This document shows positions 23,836 through 28,324 of a stretch of DNA of 28,324 bases, piece by piece (positions within the stretch are counted from its first letter, which is position 1; each line of letters begins with the position of its first letter). The notes beneath the pieces were generated by a model. That model was not told where the DNA came from, searched no databases, and worked only from the letters and a program-made list of their open reading frames with translations. This DNA is from Oscillospiraceae bacterium (GTDB lineage: Bacteria > Bacillota > Clostridia > Oscillospirales > Ruminococcaceae), in NCBI GenBank assembly GCA_003512525.1, contig DOQG01000062.1, positions 1 to 28,324 on the forward strand, in the 5' to 3' direction. The position numbers and the translations under genes are program-made.

Positions 23836-24396
23836 ATGGATTATAATATCAAAGATGTTTCCGGCAGACTGAAAAACACAAGAGAATATCTCGATATTTC
23901 TGTCGGAGAGATGGCAAGCAAGACGAACGTTTCGACAGAAGAATATGTTTCGCTTGAGAACGGAGAAAAGGATTTTTCACTTTCGTTTCTTAATCAAGCC
24001 GCCAATGCTCTCGGGATCGAGCTTATAGAGCTTCTTACCGGAGTAACGCCGAAGCTCAACACATATTCGATCGTACGCAAGGATAAGGGACTTCCTATTG
24101 AGCGCCGTGAAAGGTTTGCGTATCAGCATCTTGCTTATCTTTTTAAGAATAAAAAGATCGAACCGTTGCTTGTAACAGCGCCTTATGATGAGGAAGAGCA
24201 GAACAAGCCTATACATCTTTCCGTGCATGACGGTCAGGAGATGGATTACATAATATCGGGAACTATGAAATTTCAGATAGGCAATCATGTTGAAATAATC
24301 AATGAAGGTGATTGTATTTATTATGACAGTATGAATCCGCACGGTATGATCGCCATAGAAGGTAAGGACTGTAAGTTCCTTGCTATACTCATCTGA
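23836..24396 (+). CDS. XRE-family regulator with C-terminal cupin domain
   Basis: The 186-aa protein has an N-terminal helix-turn-helix of XRE type (about residues 7-65: LKNTREYLDISVGEMASKTN, YVSLENGEKDFSLSFLNQAANALGI). The C-terminal cupin barrel (about 115-186) shows HDGQEMDYIISGTMKFQIGNH and GDCIYYDSMNPHGM. Such proteins sense a small ligand with the cupin and usually control the neighbouring gene. The ATG at 23836 has GGAGG five bases upstream; the ATG at 23824 would place that site inside the gene. The acyl-CoA synthetase starts 26 bases after its stop, so it probably regulates that enzyme and is co-transcribed with it. The ligand is not predictable. Confidence 0.9.
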   Translation: MDYNIKDVSGRLKNTREYLDISVGEMASKTNVSTEEYVSLENGEKDFSLSFLNQAANALGIELIELLTGVTPKLNTYSIVRKDKGLPIERRERFAYQHLAYLFKNKKIEPLLVTAPYDEEEQNKPIHLSVHDGQEMDYIISGTMKFQIGNHVEIINEGDCIYYDSMNPHGMIAIEGKDCKFLAILI

Positions 24397-24422
24397 TAAA
24401 ATAAGGAACGGAAAGAGATTTA

Positions 24423-26093
24423 ATGGAACAGGTTAAAAATTACTATAAGAGATTTGTTAAAGAGGGCTTTGATAAGAACGGCATTCTCAATAAGTTCGAG
24501 ATCGATTGCCCCGACAACTTCAATTTCGGTTATGATATCATAGATAAATTCGGCGAGATAGATCCTGAAAGAAAAGCGCTTATTCATATCGATCTGCAGG
24601 AGAACCGCCACGATTTTTCTTATTCACAGCTGTCAAAGCTGTCGACCAGGGCAGCTAATCTTTTTGCTTCATACGGTATCAAAAAGGGCGATACCGTAAT
24701 GTTGGTGCTTAAAAGAAATTATCAGTTCTGGATCGCAATAATCGGTCTTATAAAGCTTGGCGCTATAGCGATCCCGGCAACGCACTTGCTTACAACGCAC
24801 GATTTTACGTATCGCTTTGAGCGCGCGAGTGTTAAGGCAATAGTATGTACCGGGTATAACCCCGATATCGCAAAATACGTTGACGAGGCTCAGGAAGAGA
24901 TACACGCCGACGGGCTTATCAAGTTTATAGCTAACGGGCACAAGGACGGTTGGGTGTCATTTGATGACGAGGTCGCAAATATGCCCGAAACTATGGAGCG
25001 TGTACAAACCGATACAAGAGAGCATATGCTGCTTTATTTCACGTCGGGTACAACGGGCTATCCGAAGATGGTTATCCATAATCACAGGTACGCACTTGCT
25101 CATATACAGACTGCGGCGCATTGGCAGAATGTTGACCCGGACGGTATTCATCTTACTATTTCCGATACGGGTTGGGGAAAAGCCGCATGGGGCAAGCTGT
25201 TCGGTCAGATGTCGCTCGGTGCCTGCGTATTCGTATACGACTTTGATAAGTTCATTCCGACAGATATGCTCAGGATAATGCAGAACTACAAGATCACATC
25301 ATTTTGTGCGCCGCCTACTATGTTCCGTTTCTTTATAAAAGAGGGACTTGAAAATTATGACCTTTCAAGTCTTAAGTATTCGGCTATCGCGGGTGAGGCG
25401 CTCAATCCAGAGGTATACAACAAGTGGCTTGAGTTTACCGGTTTAAAGCTGATGGAAGCTTTCGGTCAGACTGAGTCTACCGCTCTGCTTGCAAACCTTG
25501 TAGGTATGACACCGAAGCCGGGTTCAATGGGTAAGCCTACACCTCTTTACGATGTTGATGTTGTTGATGATGACGGAAATCCCGTTCCTGTCGGAGAGGT
25601 TGGTGAGATAGTTGTACGTGCCGAGCGCGGTAAAGACGGACTTTTTGACGGCTATTACCGTGATGAGGAGCTTACAGACCAGGCATGGCATGACGGGCTT
25701 TATCACACAGGCGACACAGCGTGGAAAGACGAGGACGGTTATTTCTGGTATGTCGGAAGAAACGATGATGTTATCAAAGCAAGCGGTTATCGCATAGGAC
25801 CGTTTGAAATAGAGAGTGTGCTTATTGCTCATCCTTCGGTGCTTGAATGTGCGGTAACCGGTGCACCCGACCCGATAAGAGGTCAGGTGGTAAAAGCGAC
25901 TATAGTGCTTGCAAGAGGATATGAGCCGTCTGAAGAGCTGAAAAAAGAGCTTCAGAACTATGTTAAGAAGAATACTGCACCTTATAAATATCCGAGAATA
26001 GTTGAATTTGTCGAAGAATTGCCGAAGACTATCAGCGGCAAGATAAGAAGGGTTCAAATTCGCAACGAGGATAACAAGAAAAACAATTTATGA
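24423..26093 (+). CDS. AMP-forming acyl-CoA synthetase
   Basis: The 556-aa adenylate-forming enzyme activates a carboxylic acid with ATP and joins it to CoA. Core motifs are intact: TSGTTGYPKMV (near residue 209), AFGQTES (near 345), YHTGDTAWKDEDGYFWYVGRND (near 430), VIKASGYRIGPFEIE and the catalytic-lysine motif PKTISGKIRR near the C-terminus. The whole resembles medium-chain or aromatic acyl-CoA synthetases of the acetyl-CoA-synthetase-like group; the true substrate is unknown. The ATG has GGAAAGAG upstream. The XRE-cupin gene before it is a likely regulator. Its stop overlaps an ATG (ATGA) at 26090 in the dprA frame. Confidence 0.92.
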   Translation: MEQVKNYYKRFVKEGFDKNGILNKFEIDCPDNFNFGYDIIDKFGEIDPERKALIHIDLQENRHDFSYSQLSKLSTRAANLFASYGIKKGDTVMLVLKRNYQFWIAIIGLIKLGAIAIPATHLLTTHDFTYRFERASVKAIVCTGYNPDIAKYVDEAQEEIHADGLIKFIANGHKDGWVSFDDEVANMPETMERVQTDTREHMLLYFTSGTTGYPKMVIHNHRYALAHIQTAAHWQNVDPDGIHLTISDTGWGKAAWGKLFGQMSLGACVFVYDFDKFIPTDMLRIMQNYKITSFCAPPTMFRFFIKEGLENYDLSSLKYSAIAGEALNPEVYNKWLEFTGLKLMEAFGQTESTALLANLVGMTPKPGSMGKPTPLYDVDVVDDDGNPVPVGEVGEIVVRAERGKDGLFDGYYRDEELTDQAWHDGLYHTGDTAWKDEDGYFWYVGRNDDVIKASGYRIGPFEIESVLIAHPSVLECAVTGAPDPIRGQVVKATIVLARGYEPSEELKKELQNYVKKNTAPYKYPRIVEFVEELPKTISGKIRRVQIRNEDNKKNNL

Positions 26094-26140
26094 TAAATTT
26101 CGCCGCGGGTAATACTTGCGGCGATAGCTTTAGAGGGCCT

Positions 26141-27622
26141 ATGGAATATTACATCTATTTGCTGCAAATATTCGGCGGCGGAAACCCGAAGATACATGAG
26201 GTAATAAGAGCATGCGGAAATGCGCGCAAGGCGTATGAGCGTATAAGCGGCGGAGATATGTCGCTTATTCCGTCTAACAGGCAGGATGCTGCACGCAAAG
26301 CAACACTTGAACGATCAAAGGCTATTATCGACTATTGCAAAGAAAATAATATCGGGATAGTGACGCTTGATGACGTGATATATCCCGATAATCTGAAAAA
26401 TATATTCGATCCGCCTGTAGCGCTGTTTGTATCCGGCAATATCGGCTGTTTTGACAATAAGCTTGCTGTAGCGGTAGTAGGTCCGAGAGAGCCGTCCGCA
26501 GCGGCTGTGAGAATGGCGGAGAATATCTGTTATAATCTTGCGAGATGTGATATTGTACTTGTAAGCGGTTTTGCAAAGGGAATAGACAGGATCGCGCATA
26601 ATAACAGTATCCGTCACGGAAAACCGACAGTTGCCGTACTTGCCTGCGGGATAACCGTTGATTATCCGAAAGGCTCGTTCGGGCTCAGAAAAGAGATAAC
26701 CGATAACGGCGGTGCGGTAATATCCGAGCTTCTGCCGGATACTCCGTGCAACTCAGACTATTTTAAGTTCAGAAACCGCATAATATCCGGGCTTTCACAC
26801 GGGACTGCGGTTGTAGGCTCGTATAATCAAAGCGGTAGTCTGCTAACTGCAAATCACGCTTTTGAACAGGATCGAGAGCTGTTTTTCACAGTTCCTGAGG
26901 ATACGCTCGACAGGCGTTACAGTCGGGTTATAGGATATTTGCGTGACGGTGCTCACCCTGTGTTTGATTTTTACGACATAATAAACGAGTTTTATCCGAC
27001 TTACAGCAATGTGATAGACGATACATATCTTGACAAGGCACAGCTGACAAGCTTTGTGATACATAGGGAAAAAGATGAATGCGTACCCGAAACGAAAATC
27101 GTGGCGGTTGAAAAAAATACGGAAACGACATCTGCACCAATGGTGAAAAATGAGAATATACTTTTGAAGAAAGTGAAAGCGGCTGATGCGCCGCGTTTTA
27201 AGATCACAAGTATCGCCGACAAAGAAAAAGAAATAGATTATTTCCGTGTGACACCCGAAAATGTGCTTAAAAAGCGCAGAAAAACAACAAAGCAAACAAC
27301 AGAGATCAAGCCTGTTGCCGAAATAAAAGGCACAGAGGTACAGCCGTTGAAATCGGCAGATCCGGCGGATATGTCAGCTCCGATAATTGCCGATGATGTC
27401 AAAGCGGAGCAGAACGGCGGTGTAGCGGCAAATCCCGAAAATGCGAGTGCCGCCGCAGAAATACTCGGAATTATCGTAAAAAGCGACGGGATAACGCTTG
27501 ACGGCATTATGGCGGTTAGTGATTTATCTTTCGGGGAGCTCAGCGAGATACTTGCCGACCTTGAGATAAGCGGTGCTGTATCCTGCGGTGCAGGCGGTAT
27601 ATACACGGTAAAGAAGGCGTGA
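26141..27622 (+). CDS. dprA: DNA processing protein DprA with long charged linker
   Basis: DprA loads RecA on incoming single-stranded DNA during transformation. The Rossmann-like core is clear: AVVGPREPS, LVSGFAKGIDRIAHNNS, TVAVLACGITVDYPKG, FKFRNRIISGLS and SGSLLTANHAF. The end of the protein (about residues 440-493) looks like the DprA winged helix (GITLDGIMAVSDLSFGELSEIL). Between them, about residues 304-434 form a Lys/Glu/Ala-rich low-complexity linker, making the protein about 130 residues longer than usual. I prefer the ATG at 26141, with AGAGGG before it and a family-like start (MEYYIYLLQ); the ATG at 26090 overlaps the previous stop but has no site and adds 17 atypical residues. A hairpin (cgccgc / gcggcg, 26101-26123) lies between the two. 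Confidence 0.85.
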   Translation: MEYYIYLLQIFGGGNPKIHEVIRACGNARKAYERISGGDMSLIPSNRQDAARKATLERSKAIIDYCKENNIGIVTLDDVIYPDNLKNIFDPPVALFVSGNIGCFDNKLAVAVVGPREPSAAAVRMAENICYNLARCDIVLVSGFAKGIDRIAHNNSIRHGKPTVAVLACGITVDYPKGSFGLRKEITDNGGAVISELLPDTPCNSDYFKFRNRIISGLSHGTAVVGSYNQSGSLLTANHAFEQDRELFFTVPEDTLDRRYSRVIGYLRDGAHPVFDFYDIINEFYPTYSNVIDDTYLDKAQLTSFVIHREKDECVPETKIVAVEKNTETTSAPMVKNENILLKKVKAADAPRFKITSIADKEKEIDYFRVTPENVLKKRRKTTKQTTEIKPVAEIKGTEVQPLKSADPADMSAPIIADDVKAEQNGGVAANPENASAAAEILGIIVKSDGITLDGIMAVSDLSFGELSEILADLEISGAVSCGAGGIYTVKKA

Positions 27623-27624
27623 TA

Positions 27625-28002
27625 ATGAATCGTTCACAGCTTGACAAATACATAACCGATAAATACGGCGTTACCGCTGAAAGATTGTTTGAAAAAAATC
27701 CCGGGTTTCAGGCTTATCGTCACAACGATACGAAAAAGTGGTTTGCGATGATAATGGATATACCGAAAAGCAGGCTCGGGCTTGGAGTTCAGGATATTAT
27801 AGATGTTGTCAATCTGAAATGCGACCCTCTGCTCATCGGTTCGCTCAGAATGGAACAAGGCTTTTATCCCGCATATCATATGAATAAAGAAAACTGGATA
27901 ACTGTCGCTCTTGACGGCAGTGCGCCCGATGATAAGATAAAAATGCTTGTCGATATAAGCTATGAATTGACAATGAAAAAAGCGCTGAAGAAAAAGAAAT
28001 GA
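27625..28002 (+). CDS. MmcQ/YjbR-family protein
   Basis: The 125-aa protein fits the MmcQ/YjbR (DUF419) fold, a small cytoplasmic CyaY/YjbR-like domain of uncertain role, sometimes found with DNA-binding partners. Family traits are the ending of the first strand pair (RHNDTKKWFAMIMDI), the central VVNLKCDPLLIGSLR and the C-terminal HMNKENWITVALDGSAPDDKIKMLVDISYELT. The ATG at 27625 lies two bases after the dprA stop, with AGAAGG before it, so it is in the same operon. It ends in a lysine-rich tail. Confidence 0.88.
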   Translation: MNRSQLDKYITDKYGVTAERLFEKNPGFQAYRHNDTKKWFAMIMDIPKSRLGLGVQDIIDVVNLKCDPLLIGSLRMEQGFYPAYHMNKENWITVALDGSAPDDKIKMLVDISYELTMKKALKKKK

Positions 28003-28107
28003 TCATAAAAATCAGTTTGTAGAAAAAGTCTGTTATTTCAAAAAAGTGCTTATCCGCAACCCCATTTTCAAAAATTATATAGGTTTTTCGACAGTCTGCA
28101 TAAAAAT

Positions 28108-28146
28108 AGAAGCTGTGAAGAAATACAAAATTTCATCACAGCTTCT
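28108..28146. terminator. Long hairpin in the terminal intergenic region
   Basis: 11-bp perfect arms (agaagctgtga / tcacagcttct) continue past an A/A mismatch into gaaat / atttc. An A-run lies on its left (28102-28106), giving a U-run on the minus strand; on the plus strand only a T-poor sequence follows. It could end the dprA operon or a minus-strand gene to the right. Apart from this hairpin, 28003-28324 is AT-rich and shows no gene. Confidence 0.6.
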
Positions 28147-28324
28147 TAGCTTATCAAATTTTATTAAAATTACAATGCAACATATTGTAAAAAAACAGTG
28201 AAATAATTATACAACCAACAACTCCGGAAACAGTTTCGGTGCGATAAGGTGTTAATAATTTCGTGAGTTTATCGGTGCAATTGCACTGTCACCGAAATTC
28301 CCAAAAAACGCACTATCCTGAGAT

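Overview
The window looks like chromosomal DNA of a gut Clostridia member (Oscillospirales/Ruminococcaceae type). The pointers are strong AGGAGG-type ribosome binding sites, canonical TTGACA/TATAAT promoters with 17-bp spacers, a BspA-type leucine-rich-repeat protein ending in four fibronectin-III repeats, a class II GalT, and a scrap that resembles a Tn1549-family integrative element. [Eubacterium] siraeum or a Ruminococcus relative would fit, but no species can be fixed from sequence alone.

Layout. 1-515: probable remnant or edge of an integrative element (small cysteine-rich gene and a terminator, both on the minus strand), abutting a 5'-truncated LRR-FN3 surface protein gene (to 3548). 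3549-3984: terminator plus a repeat-rich intergenic stretch. 3985-5487: galT with its own promoter. 5706-8620: a membrane dCache/degenerate-GGDEF/EAL signalling protein, translationally coupled to an unrecognised 205-aa protein. 8730-9254: a GNAT acetyltransferase. 9410-11319 (minus): ECF sigma factor and a coupled single-TM probable anti-sigma factor, preceded by an ECF-type promoter. 11459-11572: a 57-bp unit in two tandem copies. 11662-14644 (minus): a zinc-uptake operon zur-znuA-znuC-znuB with a consensus promoter and a palindromic operator over the predicted transcription start. 14814-17462: a 724-aa protein with two apparently homologous halves, then a small lipoprotein. 17671-20889 (minus): carB without carA. 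21109-21915 (minus): an LCM-family methyltransferase. 22173-22248: tRNA-Lys(TTT). 22456-28002: nth, a ComEA-like double helix-hairpin-helix protein, an XRE-cupin regulator, an acyl-CoA synthetase, dprA, and a YjbR/MmcQ-family protein. 28003-28324: no gene seen, one long hairpin.

How they work together. The clearest functional unit is the zinc operon, where the repressor gene is the first gene behind its own operator, giving simple negative feedback. The sigma/anti-sigma pair looks self-activating through its own ECF promoter. The XRE-cupin gene and the acyl-CoA synthetase form a regulator-enzyme pair that reads into dprA. ComEA-like and DprA proteins near nth hint at a DNA-uptake and repair neighbourhood. 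The best candidates for undescribed biology are the EAL-coupled 205-aa protein, the duplicated-domain 724-aa protein, and the Cys/His tail on the zinc ATPase. I see no CRISPR array, complete transposon or recognisable defence island.
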